The translations under genes were made by a program, and so were the position numbers. Positions 35,668 to 44,105 of a stretch of 64,000 bases of DNA are shown here, piece after piece (position 1 is the first letter of the stretch; every line of letters begins with the position of its first letter). A model generated the notes under the pieces. It worked only from the letters and a program-made list of their open reading frames with translations, had not been told where the DNA came from and ran no database searches. The stretch comes from JBPOFM01 sp051252455 (GTDB lineage Bacteria; Bacteroidota; Bacteroidia; Flavobacteriales; Flavobacteriaceae), in assembly GCA_051252455.1 (NCBI GenBank), contig JBPOFM010000007.1:62001-126000 (forward strand). The letters run 5' to 3'.

Positions 35668-36882
35668 TTATTTTTTCTTTTCGAGTAAGGCCATATAAAA
35701 TCCATCATAGCCCGATTTGTGTGACAATACCTTTTTATCTTTTACAAAGTTAAATTCTTTTCCGAGTTCTGTTAATAAAAATTGCTCAACTTGGAGTTGA
35801 TTTTCTGATGGCAAAACGGAACAGGTGGCATAGACCAATTGTCCGCCAGGCTTCACAATTTTGGAGTATTGTTGAAGAATTTCTTGTTGAGTTTCTTTTA
35901 TCGTATCGATAAACTCTGGTTGAAGCTTCCATTTGGCATCTGGATTTCTGCGCAAAACACCTAATCCTGAACATGGTGCATCAATCAGAACTCTATCAGC
36001 TTTGTCGTATAATTTTTTAACAACTTTCGTAGTTTCAATCGCACGAGTTTCTATGTTGAAAGCTCCATTTCTTTTTGCTCTACGTTTCAATTCATTTAAT
36101 TTGTTACCATAGATGTCGAGAGCAATTATTTGTCCTTTGTTTTCCATTAGCGAAGCTATATGCAATGTTTTACCTCCAGCTCCAGCGCAAGCATCTACCA
36201 CGCGCATACCAGGTTCTACATTCAAAAATTCGGCAACCAATTGTGAAGACGCATCCTGAACTTCAAAATGCCCATTTTTAAAGGCTTCGGTCTGAAAGAC
36301 ATTTGCACGCTCTTTCAATTTTAGAGCATTAGGATAGTCTGGAAGAAATTCAGTTTCAATATCTAAATCGAACAACTCTGATTGCAATTTTTCTTTCGTA
36401 GTATGAAGTGTGTTTACTCTCAAAATCACATCAGCTTGCTCATTTAAGGCCGCTATTTCTTTCGTCCAGATGGCATCACCCAATTCTTTTTTCCCCAAGT
36501 CGTCCATCCAATCCGGGATGGATTCACGATATTTTCTGGTTTTGGAAAGTTCATCAAACTTACCTTTTATTTTTCTTAAAGGTGTGTTTTCAAAATAAGT
36601 CCAATCGGGAAGTTTAATACCTCTTAAAGTAGCCCAAACAGCAAATAGTCTCCAGATATTATCTCGATCAAATGGTTCTTTGACATCGGCAATTTCGGCA
36701 TATAAACGCTTCCATCGAACAATATCATATGTGGTTTCTGCGACAAAAGCTCTGTCGCGTGCTCCCCAGCGTTTGTCTCTCTTGAGTAATTGTTGAATTA
36801 CCTTGTCGGCATATTTACCTTCGTTGAAAATCAACATTAATCCATCAACAACGGCAAAGCATAAATTTCTGTGTAAGCGCAT
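35668..36882 (-). CDS. RsmB/NOP-family SAM-dependent RNA m5C methyltransferase
   Basis: 404 aa. An N-terminal NusB-like helical region is followed by the class I methyltransferase: SAM motif VVDACAGAGGKTLHIASL, motif IV DAPCSGLGVLRRNPDAKW with the release Cys, and motif VI YATCSVLPSENQ with the catalytic Cys. These two Cys residues are the signature of the RsmB/NOP2/Sun group that methylates C5 of cytosine in rRNA (RsmB: 16S C967). The exact target site cannot be told. The endonuclease gene starts 7 bp after its stop. Confidence 0.9.
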   Translation of the reverse strand: MRLHRNLCFAVVDGLMLIFNEGKYADKVIQQLLKRDKRWGARDRAFVAETTYDIVRWKRLYAEIADVKEPFDRDNIWRLFAVWATLRGIKLPDWTYFENTPLRKIKGKFDELSKTRKYRESIPDWMDDLGKKELGDAIWTKEIAALNEQADVILRVNTLHTTKEKLQSELFDLDIETEFLPDYPNALKLKERANVFQTEAFKNGHFEVQDASSQLVAEFLNVEPGMRVVDACAGAGGKTLHIASLMENKGQIIALDIYGNKLNELKRRAKRNGAFNIETRAIETTKVVKKLYDKADRVLIDAPCSGLGVLRRNPDAKWKLQPEFIDTIKETQQEILQQYSKIVKPGGQLVYATCSVLPSENQLQVEQFLLTELGKEFNFVKDKKVLSHKSGYDGFYMALLEKKK

Positions 36883-36892
36883 TTTTATCAGT

Positions 36893-36935
36893 CTTCAGTC
36901 TTCAGTTGGCAGTTTTCAGTCTTAAGTTTTCTATG
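36893..36935. repeat. CAGTCTTCAGT-type simple repeat
   Basis: Five imperfect copies of CAGTCTTCAGTT/TTTTCAGTCTTAAG between the methyltransferase start and the sigma factor promoter. No coding potential; similar low-complexity junctions occur at 2451 and 59570. Confidence 0.6.
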
Positions 36936-37030
36936 TATAAATAACATTTAATCTTAAGCTGTAGTTGCAGCCATCTTAAATTAAAATTAAGCATGCAAAG
37001 GTAAGCTTTAATTCATTAATAAAATTTGTC

Positions 37031-37038
37031 TAATTTTG
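37031..37038 (+). promoter_or_regulatory. sigma factor gene -7 box
   Basis: TAATTTTG fits TAnnTTTG and lies 15 bp before the TTG start at 37054. It is the vegetative type, unlike the six ECF-type promoters of the island downstream. Confidence 0.5.
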
Positions 37039-37053
37039 AGTAATTGAAAAAGA

Positions 37054-37632
37054 TTGGAAGAAGAACAATTTATAGAAGAACTAAAAGGTGGAGGCAGAAA
37101 TGCTTTCAGCAAATTGATTGATCAGTTTGAGCAAAAAGTCTTTGCCACCTGCATTTCTTTTGTGCCAAATAGAGAAGATGCCGAGGACATAGCACAGGAA
37201 GTTTTTGTGGAAGTGTTCAATTCGATAGACAAATTCAAGGGCGATTCTAAACTGTCCACATGGATATTCAGGATTACGACTAACAAATGCTTGGAATTCA
37301 TTAGAAAACGTAACACTAAAAAGCGTTTTGCCTTTTTACAGAGTATTTCAGGAAATGAAATGCCTTTGGACAAGACCAATTATTTTACCGAAATCAACCA
37401 TCCGGGTATTCAGATGGAAAATAAAGAAACAAGTGACATCATATTTAGAGCGATTAATCAGTTGCCTGAGGCACAGCGTATCGTCTTTACATTGCACAAA
37501 GTTGACGATAAAAGCCATGAGGAAATCAGTGAAATTATCGATAAAAGCGTGTCTTCAATTGAGTCTTTAATGTTCAGGGCAAAAAAGAATTTACAGGTAA
37601 TTTTGGAGAATTATTATAAAAATGATTTTTAA
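37054..37632 (+). CDS. ECF RNA polymerase sigma factor (A)
   Basis: 192 aa. Region 2: FSKLIDQFEQKVFATCISFV with REDAEDIAQEVFVEVFNSI and STWIFRITTNKCLEFIR (promoter -10 reading). Region 4: LPEAQRIVFTLHKVDDKSHE with ISEIIDKSVSSIESLMFRA (-35 reading). Start is TTG 37054, as there is no early ATG in frame and the protein already begins at the expected point. It overlaps the next gene, a membrane protein likely to act as anti-sigma factor, and then a Spy/CpxP-like gene. It is the best candidate to read the six uniform promoters found at 38.5-48.5 kb. Confidence 0.92.
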   Translation: MEEEQFIEELKGGGRNAFSKLIDQFEQKVFATCISFVPNREDAEDIAQEVFVEVFNSIDKFKGDSKLSTWIFRITTNKCLEFIRKRNTKKRFAFLQSISGNEMPLDKTNYFTEINHPGIQMENKETSDIIFRAINQLPEAQRIVFTLHKVDDKSHEEISEIIDKSVSSIESLMFRAKKNLQVILENYYKNDF

Positions 37633-37984
37633 ACGCAAGTTTCTTGAGAAAACTGCATCAAAAGAATATATGAGAACATCATCAGACATACAAAAAAAGA
37701 TTCAAACGACATTCGAAAGTCTTGATTCCATAAATCAGGTAAAGGTTTCTCCTTTTTTTAAGGATAAAACCATGAATCTATTATTTGCCGAAAGGGAAGT
37801 GGCACAACCAACATTTTGGTCATGGTTAACACCACATATACAATTGGCATTGTTAATCGGTTTTATTGTGCTGAATGCTTTTGCATTTATGAATGTAAAT
37901 TCCAACACATATGATGATAGCGTCAATGAATTCGCCGATTCTTATGGATTGTCCGTAGAATCTGAGTTTTCTGCATTAAACTAA
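37622..37984 (+). CDS. single-pass membrane protein, putative anti-sigma factor
   Basis: 120 aa. About 70 cytoplasmic residues (SDIQKKIQTTFESLDSINQV) are followed by one membrane segment (HIQLALLIGFIVLNAFAFM, residues 72-90) and a short acidic outer tail. It has no HExxH or zinc-finger anti-sigma motif, but place, overlap (11 bp) with the sigma gene and topology are those of an anti-sigma factor. It would hold the sigma factor at the membrane until an envelope signal arrives. Function is inferred from context only. Confidence 0.65.
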   Translation: MIFKRKFLEKTASKEYMRTSSDIQKKIQTTFESLDSINQVKVSPFFKDKTMNLLFAEREVAQPTFWSWLTPHIQLALLIGFIVLNAFAFMNVNSNTYDDSVNEFADSYGLSVESEFSALN

Positions 37985-37989
37985 CAGTT

Positions 37990-38457
37990 ATGAAGAAAAA
38001 TACAATTTTATACATCCTTTTAGCATTTTTGATTGTTGCCAATGGATTTTTCTTGGTCAATTATTTGGGAAGACCACAAGCTGATGATCGAAAAGGCCCA
38101 GGTGATTTTATCGTGAAAGAATTGAAGTTTAATGAGTCACAAATGAAGGAATTCCAAAAAATCAGCGATAAACATCATAATAAAATGAAGGTAATTTTTG
38201 ATAATGAACGACATTTAAAGGATGAATTGTTTAGCAAAATATCAGAAAGTTCGGTTGATGAAACCGTCATTGATTCAATTGTGGCACTTATAGGGGACAA
38301 TGGGAAATCGAAAGACAAAACCACTTTTTACTTTTTCAAGGAAATAGAATCCATCAGCAATGAAGAACAAAAGGAAAAACTCGACAAATTGATTCATGGG
38401 GCATTGCGCGGAGAAGGAAAGCCAGATGGACCACCACCTCCACCTAAACGAGACTAA
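37990..38457 (+). CDS. Spy/CpxP-like periplasmic stress sensor or chaperone
   Basis: 155 aa. N-terminal signal anchor (ILYILLAFLIVANGFFLVNYLG), then an all-helical region with LKFNESQMKEFQKISDKHHN, the position of the LTxxQ-type repeat in Spy, CpxP and CnrX relatives, and a proline-rich tail PDGPPPPPKRD. Proteins of this group sense metal or misfolded protein in the periplasm and control an ECF or two-component system. As third gene of the sigma operon it probably modulates the anti-sigma factor. A terminator follows. Confidence 0.75.
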   Translation: MKKNTILYILLAFLIVANGFFLVNYLGRPQADDRKGPGDFIVKELKFNESQMKEFQKISDKHHNKMKVIFDNERHLKDELFSKISESSVDETVIDSIVALIGDNGKSKDKTTFYFFKEIESISNEEQKEKLDKLIHGALRGEGKPDGPPPPPKRD

Positions 38458-38475
38458 ACATATAAACTCCAATAT

Positions 38476-38508
38476 AAAAGACACTCATAAATTGAGTGTC
38501 TTTTTTTT
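38476..38508 (+). terminator. terminator of the sigma factor A operon
   Basis: AAAAGACACTCA (38476-38487) pairs with TGAGTGTCTTTT (38493-38504), 5-nt loop, eight T. Confidence 0.9.
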
Positions 38509-38531
38509 GTGATTTAATTAACAGTAGCAGC

Positions 38532-38559
38532 CACAAGGTGTTTCATATAAAGGCATCTA
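38532..38559 (+). promoter_or_regulatory. ECF-type promoter 1
   Basis: CACAAG (38532-38537), 16-bp spacer, CATCTA (38554-38559); 28 bp before the EF-hand gene ATG. One of six identically spaced copies. Confidence 0.75.
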
Positions 38560-38587
38560 AAACTTCATAACAATAAAATTTATAGAT

Positions 38588-38875
38588 ATGAAAAATAATA
38601 AAATTAAAATAGCAATTGGTTGTTTCGGAATATTGGTCGGAATGTCAACCAGCTCTATGGCACAAGGACAGAACAAACAAGAAAAAAAGCCACCAACATT
38701 CAGTGAATTACTGAAAGAAATGGATAAGAATGAAGATGGAAAATTATCTAAAGCTGAAGTAAAAGGACCTTTAAAAGAAGAATTTTCTACAGTCGATACT
38801 GATGAGGATGGATTTATTTCAGAAGCAGAGTTCAAAAAAGCGCCCAAACCAAAGAGTAAAGAACGCATTAAATAA
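38588..38875 (+). CDS. secreted small EF-hand protein
   Basis: 95 aa. Signal peptide ending near SSMAQG. Two canonical EF-hand loops, DKNEDGKLSKAE (46-57) and DTDEDGFISEAE (70-81), both with Asp at 1, Asn/Asp at 3, Gly at 6 and Glu at 12, so both should bind Ca2+. The tail is Lys/Pro rich. It is highly alike with the 93-aa protein at 43715 and with the C-terminal domain of the YHYH protein at 45083, evidence for duplication and fusion inside the island. Exported to periplasm or surface; probably a calcium-binding partner of the YHYH proteins. Confidence 0.88.
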   Translation: MKNNKIKIAIGCFGILVGMSTSSMAQGQNKQEKKPPTFSELLKEMDKNEDGKLSKAEVKGPLKEEFSTVDTDEDGFISEAEFKKAPKPKSKERIK

Positions 38876-38942
38876 ACCTAAAGGAGATACGAATTTGAGT
38901 TAGTCCGAAAATTCATTGATTTTGTTTGGTTGATAGTGGTGG

Positions 38943-38973
38943 AAGGCTTCGTGAGTGATTGCGAAGCTTTTTT
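38943..38973 (+). terminator. GCTTCG/CGAAGC terminator 1
   Basis: GCTTCG (38946-38951) pairs with CGAAGC (38962-38967), extended by flanking A/T, followed by six T. The same hairpin recurs at 44054, 48373 and 50816. Confidence 0.85.
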
Positions 38974-38993
38974 CAAAAAAAAAGACAATTAAA

Positions 38994-39021
38994 CACAAGG
39001 TTAGACAAGTTTTTGCATCTA
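38994..39021 (+). promoter_or_regulatory. ECF-type promoter 2
   Basis: CACAAG (38994-38999), 16-bp spacer, CATCTA (39016-39021); 31 bp before the YHYH gene at 39053. Confidence 0.75.
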
Positions 39022-39052
39022 AAAATATATCAATACAATTAAAACCATAAAT

Positions 39053-40051
39053 ATGAAAACAATTAAAATATTAGTAAAAGGATTCGGACTTCTTGGGTTA
39101 GGGATCTTTCTCTTGACAGCATGCAGTTCAGATGATAGTAATGGTGATTCTACAGATGATTCGTCTGATGGAGATTTGGTCGTGAATGTAGATGCGTCCT
39201 TATTCTTGACAAACACATCGGCAGTGACGATTACCACAGTGCCATGTACACTTTCGGATGGAACGGTCACGGAATGTTATCAAATCGTGGCAACAAGTTC
39301 TCCGTCTGACCACGAAATGGGACCTTGGTGTCCAAATAATATTTCGGATGATGCTTCAGCAGGGGGAATTTGGTTGGAAGGTGGCCAAGTATATGATGTA
39401 GATGGCGCATTTATAGAAAATATGGCAACTTTTTATAATGATAGCAATTGGCAAATGTATGATGCCAATGGCGATATCTATACCACAGAAACCCAAGAGG
39501 ATTGTGCGAATGCCGCCAACCCGAATGTTGGAGCAGAATATGAAAATTTTTGTGTACAATGTTTGCCATCTTACGTTGCCAATTTGACGCAAACTTATTT
39601 AATACCGATTACACCTGTAAAACAATCGAGTGCCATAAGCTTTGGAGGAGCTCCTGGCCCTGGTTCAACCCAAGGCCCATCACAAAGAGGTCTTGCCTTC
39701 AACGGAGTTGTTTTTGATGCTCCAGCACCAACAGATGCTATTTTAGGAGCTTACACATTGGCACCATTTGATGATGCTGGAGGACATATTAATTTAAATG
39801 CGGGTTATCATTATCATGCTGCTACTGGCGTATCCACACAGATTGCTCAAACGGATTCCCATTCTGCTATGATTGGGTATGCAATGGATGGTCATGGGTT
39901 ATATGCAAGATTAGATGTAAATGGCGATGAACCAACAGATTTAGACGCCTGCAGAGGTCATTATGATGAGACACGAGGTTATCACTACCATGCGGACGCT
40001 CCAGGGAACAACAACTTTATAGATTGTCTTTATGGCGCTTACGTCCTTTAA
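39053..40051 (+). CDS. YHYH-domain lipoprotein 1
   Basis: 332 aa. Lipoprotein signal with lipobox LTAC (Cys about 24), an Asp/Ser-rich linker, then a YHYH domain (about 200-330): two GYHYH motifs (Y252-H255 and Y310-H313), GYAMDGHGLYARLDVNGDEP and TDLDACRGHYDETRG. A Cys-rich insert (CPNN, CVQC) lies in the middle. The dense His, Asp and Cys content suggests metal binding, possibly copper or calcium, but activity is unproven. First gene of a unit with the genes at 40064 and 40677, started by ECF-type promoter 2. It is the most divergent of the four YHYH proteins in the window. Confidence 0.85.
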   Translation: MKTIKILVKGFGLLGLGIFLLTACSSDDSNGDSTDDSSDGDLVVNVDASLFLTNTSAVTITTVPCTLSDGTVTECYQIVATSSPSDHEMGPWCPNNISDDASAGGIWLEGGQVYDVDGAFIENMATFYNDSNWQMYDANGDIYTTETQEDCANAANPNVGAEYENFCVQCLPSYVANLTQTYLIPITPVKQSSAISFGGAPGPGSTQGPSQRGLAFNGVVFDAPAPTDAILGAYTLAPFDDAGGHINLNAGYHYHAATGVSTQIAQTDSHSAMIGYAMDGHGLYARLDVNGDEPTDLDACRGHYDETRGYHYHADAPGNNNFIDCLYGAYVL

Positions 40052-40063
40052 AATTTAGATATT

Positions 40064-40690
40064 ATGTTTAAAAAAATCATTTTTTCAATTGCGCTGTTGG
40101 TCACGCTGTCGGCTAATGCACATCAACCAGATATATCAACAACTATGTTGGTAGAACAGGAAAATAAAACCTGGGTATTGCAAATAAGTGCATCGTTGAC
40201 TGCCTTTCAGCAGGAAATAAGAACACATTTTGCCGATACACCTTATAAAACTCCGGAAGAGTTTCAACAAATGGTGTTGCAGCATATCAAAAACAATCTT
40301 ACCCTTACATTTAATGATGGTCAAGACATTCGGTTAAGTGAAGGACGTATCATATTAGGTCATGAAACCAAAGTTGTGTTTAAGGTGTTCGGTATGCCTT
40401 CAGACATAAAATCCGTATTTGTGAAAAACAGCGCTTTTTCAGATATATATAAAAGTCAAAGTGCCTTGGTGCTATTGAAGGGAGGATTTAGTAAAGAGCA
40501 TTTTGTTTTAAATGATGACAACAATCACACGCTTAAATTAGTTGCCAACAATCATCAATTTGTTATAGAAGCCAAGAGTGAGGCCAGTTTTTTTACCTAT
40601 AAAACCTTTTTGATTTTACTTGGAATTTTCGCTTTAACCTTTTTAATGAAGATTATTATCACAAAAATAACTCGAAATGAAAAACAATAA
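40064..40690 (+). CDS. exported protein with C-terminal membrane anchor, unknown function
   Basis: 208 aa. Signal peptide (SIALLVTLSANAHQ), a soluble beta-rich region of about 150 residues (LEQ-type strands such as TWVLQISASLTAFQQEI) and a C-terminal membrane helix (FLILLGIFALTFLMKIIIT, 180-198) with a basic tail. This topology leaves the bulk in the periplasm. No family was recognised with confidence. It lies 12 bp after the YHYH gene and overlaps the next EF-hand gene by 14 bp, so it belongs to the same transcript. Confidence 0.65.
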   Translation: MFKKIIFSIALLVTLSANAHQPDISTTMLVEQENKTWVLQISASLTAFQQEIRTHFADTPYKTPEEFQQMVLQHIKNNLTLTFNDGQDIRLSEGRIILGHETKVVFKVFGMPSDIKSVFVKNSAFSDIYKSQSALVLLKGGFSKEHFVLNDDNNHTLKLVANNHQFVIEAKSEASFFTYKTFLILLGIFALTFLMKIIITKITRNEKQ

Positions 40691-41210
40691 ATTAAAATTG
40701 CTATTGACTGTTTTTTCAATGTTAGTTTGTTTTGTAACGTTTGCACAAGGTCCACAAGGAGGTGGTCAAGGCGGCGGCAGAGGACAAGGTGGTGGAAAAG
40801 GTGAACAAAAAGGAAATAAGCCAGATGCATCAGAAATATTTTCAAAATTGGACACCAACAAGGATGAATTTATCGATAAAGACGAGGCTGCAAAAGATGA
40901 AAGAGGAAAAATTTCAGAAGATTTCGATGAAATTGATTTCAATGAAGATGGATTCATCGATTTAGAAGAATTAAAAGCGTCTTTAGATGATAAAACGCCC
41001 AAAAATGTCTCTGCTGAAAAAATTCTAAAACAGGTGGATGATAATGGCGATGGCTCACTAAATGAACTCGAAGTCGCAGCAAAAGATAACCGCGAACTCG
41101 TCAAAAATTTTAGTGCTATCGACACCAATCAAGACAATGAATTGGATTTAGAGGAATTAAAGGCGTTTTATGAAACTACAGATAAGCCAAAACGGAAAAA
41201 AAGAGATTAG
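40677..41210 (+). CDS. secreted EF-hand protein with four loops
   Basis: 177 aa. Signal peptide ending FVTFAQ, then a Gly/Gln-rich linker (GPQGGGQGGGRGQGGGKG) and four EF-hand loops: DTNKDEFIDKDE, DFNEDGFIDLEE, DDNGDGSLNELE and DTNQDNELDLEE. The first and last lack the usual Gly at loop position 6, so they may bind calcium more weakly. Exported. It overlaps the upstream gene and shares its transcript. The basic tail KPKRKKRD is like that of other EF-hand proteins in the island. Confidence 0.88.
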   Translation: MKNNKLKLLLTVFSMLVCFVTFAQGPQGGGQGGGRGQGGGKGEQKGNKPDASEIFSKLDTNKDEFIDKDEAAKDERGKISEDFDEIDFNEDGFIDLEELKASLDDKTPKNVSAEKILKQVDDNGDGSLNELEVAAKDNRELVKNFSAIDTNQDNELDLEELKAFYETTDKPKRKKRD

Positions 41211-41278
41211 ATTTTTGAAATCATCAATTGAAATAGTCTAAAGAAATATAAATAACATATAATAAAATATCCAAATAA

Positions 41279-42037
41279 ATGAAACTATCAATTCTAACTC
41301 TCACAGCTCTGGTATTACTGTCATGCAATTCAGATGATTCTGACGATTCAATAGTGATAAGTGAAAGTGCTGTTGACATCACGAGCGTTGTTCAGAACAA
41401 TTATATTAATTCCTATACGAATGGCGTCACTGTTGAGGTCAATGGAAGTACGATTACCATTAGAAGTACCGGATTGCCAGACCATAAAACACCGTATTGG
41501 GGTGTTGGTCATGAAATGTATGAAGATTTTCCGGGCACCAATCACGCAAATATGAATACCTCAATGACCACATTTAACTACGCCATGACCATTCCCACAA
41601 ATCCAACGGAGGCTTCCAATAAGGAACAAACTGAATTAGGAGCGGTTGGTATGGCTCTCAATGGTGTGCCTCTATACAACGACTACGAAGGTGGTGGTGT
41701 TTTACAGGAGAATGCTTGGAGTACCTTTGATGCATCTGGTGCACACCCTGGTCCGAATGAGGACTATCATTATCATTGCGAAGGCACTTATTTGACGGTT
41801 GATAATAATAATCTGATTGGTTTTTTAAGGGATGGTTTTCCTGTCTATGGACGTAAAGATATGGACGAATCGTACCCAAGTGATTTAGATGAAAATGGTG
41901 GTCATATAAGTACTACCGCAGATTTTTCTGAAGCCATCTACCATTACCACGTAAGCAATGAGGTGTATTCAACTTCTGGGCTTTATGTTATAAAATCTGG
42001 AGCCTATAATGGTACCAAAGGGACGTTTACTCAATAA
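41279..42037 (+). CDS. YHYH-domain lipoprotein 2
   Basis: 252 aa. Lipobox LLSC (Cys about 16) followed by SDDSDDS. The domain carries STGLPDHKTPYWGVGHEMYE, a YHYH in NEDYHYHCEG and a second in AIYHYHVSNEVYS, with GFLRDGFPVYGRKDMDESYP and SDLDENGGH between them. It is closely related to the protein at 46310 (same TGLPDHxTxYWGVG block). No ECF-type promoter stands directly upstream, so it is probably read from the transcript of the preceding genes. A MORN-repeat lipoprotein follows, as after 46310. Confidence 0.85.
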   Translation: MKLSILTLTALVLLSCNSDDSDDSIVISESAVDITSVVQNNYINSYTNGVTVEVNGSTITIRSTGLPDHKTPYWGVGHEMYEDFPGTNHANMNTSMTTFNYAMTIPTNPTEASNKEQTELGAVGMALNGVPLYNDYEGGGVLQENAWSTFDASGAHPGPNEDYHYHCEGTYLTVDNNNLIGFLRDGFPVYGRKDMDESYPSDLDENGGHISTTADFSEAIYHYHVSNEVYSTSGLYVIKSGAYNGTKGTFTQ

Positions 42038-42072
42038 TTAATATAAAAAAATATTGAGCAATTGGTCGACAA

Positions 42073-42717
42073 ATGAAAAAGACGCATACATTTAAAAGTT
42101 CTATAGCACCTCTAATTGGGGTGCTAATTTTTATAGGTTTGATTTCATGCAAAAAAGAAGTTCAAGAAGTCTCGACAAATCATGAATTTGATTATTCCAT
42201 CGATACATCACAAATACCCAAAGACACCATCTATTTTGATGATGACAACGTTTCGTTCAATAATGGACTTTATTATTTAAAAGGTGAATTGTATTCTGGA
42301 GTCGTTTATAAAGAACAAAAAGGATTCCAAGTTAAAACCTATAGTTCTGTATTAAACGGTAAGCTTTACGGAACATATAGAAGTTACTATTCCAATGGAA
42401 AACCTTATGAAATCCGTTCCTATAAAAACAATCTTTCGGTAGGCAAGCAACGGGGTTACTGGGAAGATACTGGAATTTTAAAATTCGAATACAACTATTA
42501 CAACGAAAAAAGAGAAGGTCTACAAAAGAGTTGGTTTTCAGACGGTACACCTGCGTATGTGTACAACTACAAAGATGATAAGCAAGATGGCTTGCAACAA
42601 GCTTGGAGAATAAATGGGAGTTTATACAGAAACTTTGAAGCCAAAAACGGTAAACGATATGGCTTGCAGAAAGCAGTAAGTTGTAAAGAATTGATAGCAG
42701 AAAAAATCCGACAATAA
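42073..42717 (+). CDS. MORN-repeat (YwqK-like) lipoprotein 1
   Basis: 214 aa. Lipobox LISC, then about five MORN-like repeats: GKLYGTYRSYYSNGKPYEIR, GKQRGYWEDTGILKFEYNYY, EGLQKSWFSDGTPAYVYNY, DGLQQAWRINGSLYRNFEA. MORN strands form an extended beta-meander that binds protein or lipid. The C-terminal block FEAKNGKRYGLQKAVSCKEL is almost the same in the second copy at 47063. Both copies directly follow a YHYH lipoprotein gene, so the pair seems to be a functional unit that was duplicated. Confidence 0.85.
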   Translation: MKKTHTFKSSIAPLIGVLIFIGLISCKKEVQEVSTNHEFDYSIDTSQIPKDTIYFDDDNVSFNNGLYYLKGELYSGVVYKEQKGFQVKTYSSVLNGKLYGTYRSYYSNGKPYEIRSYKNNLSVGKQRGYWEDTGILKFEYNYYNEKREGLQKSWFSDGTPAYVYNYKDDKQDGLQQAWRINGSLYRNFEAKNGKRYGLQKAVSCKELIAEKIRQ

Positions 42718-42755
42718 GTTTTATCGTATTTTTGAAAACAATCTAAATTATAAAA

Positions 42756-43571
42756 ATGAAGTTCAAACTATTCTCTATTATCATCATAAGTATGCACTTT
42801 TTATCGTGTAAAGAAAAAAACAAAGAAATCGTTACGCCAGAAAAAACTCCAATTGTTCAAAATAAGGGCAAGGAATTGGTTCAAAAAATGGTAGAAAAAG
42901 TAGGCAATTATAACATGTTGAGTCAGAAAAAGGATGTTGTGTATACCTACACCTATCAAACGCCTGATGGAAAAATGGATATATCTACTGAAAAATATCT
43001 CTTTAATGGAGAATTGTCTTATGGCGCTTACCAAAAGCATGAGCGTACATTCCCTGATTTAGAAGGATTGATTGAGCAAGGGTATGATGGAAATGAGTAT
43101 TGGCTTAAGCATAAAGGAGAAATTTTGAATGATTCTACCAGATTGAAGCGAGTGGCTTTTAATAGACCAACTAATTTTTACTGGTTTACCATGTTTCAAA
43201 AATTATTGGACCCAGGACTGAATTATGACTATCTCGGAGAAAAAACAATCAGTGAACAACCGTATGACATAGTTAAAATATCTTTCAATTCAGAAGATGA
43301 CAAACCTACCGATATCTATCAATTATATATAAATAAAAACACGGTCATGGTCGACCAGTTTTTATTTACAGTAGCTGATTTTGGTGCGATGGAAATTCCC
43401 AATATAATGCAACTTGAATACGAAGACATAGATGGCCTTTTGATTCCAACAAAACGTCAGTATAAACAATCGACTTGGAATGCAGATGTTAGTGAAGACC
43501 CTTGGATTCATGTCACATGGACAAACATTAAATTCAATAATGGTCTGAATATAGATGATTTTAAGAAATGA
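42756..43571 (+). CDS. lipoprotein of the DUF6503 / LolA-like type
   Basis: 271 aa. Lipobox LSC near residue 17. The mature part (VVYTYTYQTPDGKMDISTEK, EYWLKHKGEILND, PTNFYWFTMFQKLLDPGLNY) resembles outer-membrane lipoprotein-sorting-like proteins that I know as DUF6503 in Bacteroidota. These have a half-barrel fold able to hold a lipid; no substrate is known. Last gene of the segment that starts at 39053; a terminator follows. Confidence 0.7.
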   Translation: MKFKLFSIIIISMHFLSCKEKNKEIVTPEKTPIVQNKGKELVQKMVEKVGNYNMLSQKKDVVYTYTYQTPDGKMDISTEKYLFNGELSYGAYQKHERTFPDLEGLIEQGYDGNEYWLKHKGEILNDSTRLKRVAFNRPTNFYWFTMFQKLLDPGLNYDYLGEKTISEQPYDIVKISFNSEDDKPTDIYQLYINKNTVMVDQFLFTVADFGAMEIPNIMQLEYEDIDGLLIPTKRQYKQSTWNADVSEDPWIHVTWTNIKFNNGLNIDDFKK

Positions 43572-43603
43572 ATAGGACATAAAAAGTACTACTAACTTAA
43601 CAT

Positions 43604-43634
43604 AAAGACTCTCCTTAAACGAGGGTCTTTTTTT
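43604..43634 (+). terminator. terminator after the DUF6503-like gene
   Basis: AAAGACTCTC (43604-43613) pairs with GAGGGTCTTT (43621-43630) with one G-T pair; seven T in the tail. Confidence 0.85.
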
Positions 43635-43657
43635 GTGTTTTAATTAACATGAACCAC

Positions 43658-43685
43658 CACAAGGAAGTTCATTAAACAGCATCTA
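43658..43685 (+). promoter_or_regulatory. ECF-type promoter 3
   Basis: CACAAG (43658-43663), 16-bp spacer, CATCTA (43680-43685); 29 bp before the EF-hand ATG at 43715, almost the same distance as for promoter 1. Confidence 0.75.
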
Positions 43686-43714
43686 AAACTACATAACACA
43701 TAAAAATAAAATAT

Positions 43715-43996
43715 ATGAAAAATAGCAAAATTAATACAGCAATCTTAAGTTTTGGAATCGTAGTCCTTATGTCAACCAACTCTTTCGGACAAGGTCAGAA
43801 CAAACAGGAAAAAAAGCCACCAACATTCAAGGAGCTTTTAAAAGAGATGGATAAGAATGAGGATGGAAAGTTATCCAAAGATGAAGTGAAAGGTCCAATT
43901 AAAGATGATTTCGCGACAATCGACACCGATGAAGATGGCTTTATCTCCGAAAAAGAATTGGAAAAGGCGCCAAAGCCAAAAAGAAAAGAAAAGTGA
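43715..43996 (+). CDS. secreted small EF-hand protein, paralogue
   Basis: 93 aa. Signal peptide ending NSFGQG. EF-hand loops DKNEDGKLSKDE and DTDEDGFISEKE, both canonical. It differs from the protein at 38588 in only a few positions of the mature part (NKQEKKPPTF is shared), and their promoters and leaders are alike, so the whole unit was duplicated. Likely calcium-binding in the periplasm or at the surface. Confidence 0.88.
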   Translation: MKNSKINTAILSFGIVVLMSTNSFGQGQNKQEKKPPTFKELLKEMDKNEDGKLSKDEVKGPIKDDFATIDTDEDGFISEKELEKAPKPKRKEK

Positions 43997-44053
43997 TTGC
44001 AATAAGTTGAGTTCATAGTAAAGTTTTGAATTTGTTTTAAGTTGTTTTTGGTT

Positions 44054-44086
44054 AAAAGCTTCGTGAGAAATTACGGAGCTTTTTTT
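44054..44086 (+). terminator. GCTTCG-type terminator 2
   Basis: AAAGCTTCGT pairs with ACGGAGCTTT (44071-44083) with a G-T mismatch, then a T-run. A variant of the terminator at 38943. Confidence 0.8.
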
Positions 44087-44105
44087 AATGATTGAATTTA
44101 AAGTT

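Noticed and set aside
36950..36977. A CATCTT upstream of the sigma factor A gene as a seventh ECF-type promoter
   Set aside because: The hexamer 16 bp upstream is AATCTT, not C(A/G)CAAG, so autoregulation through this motif is not supported.
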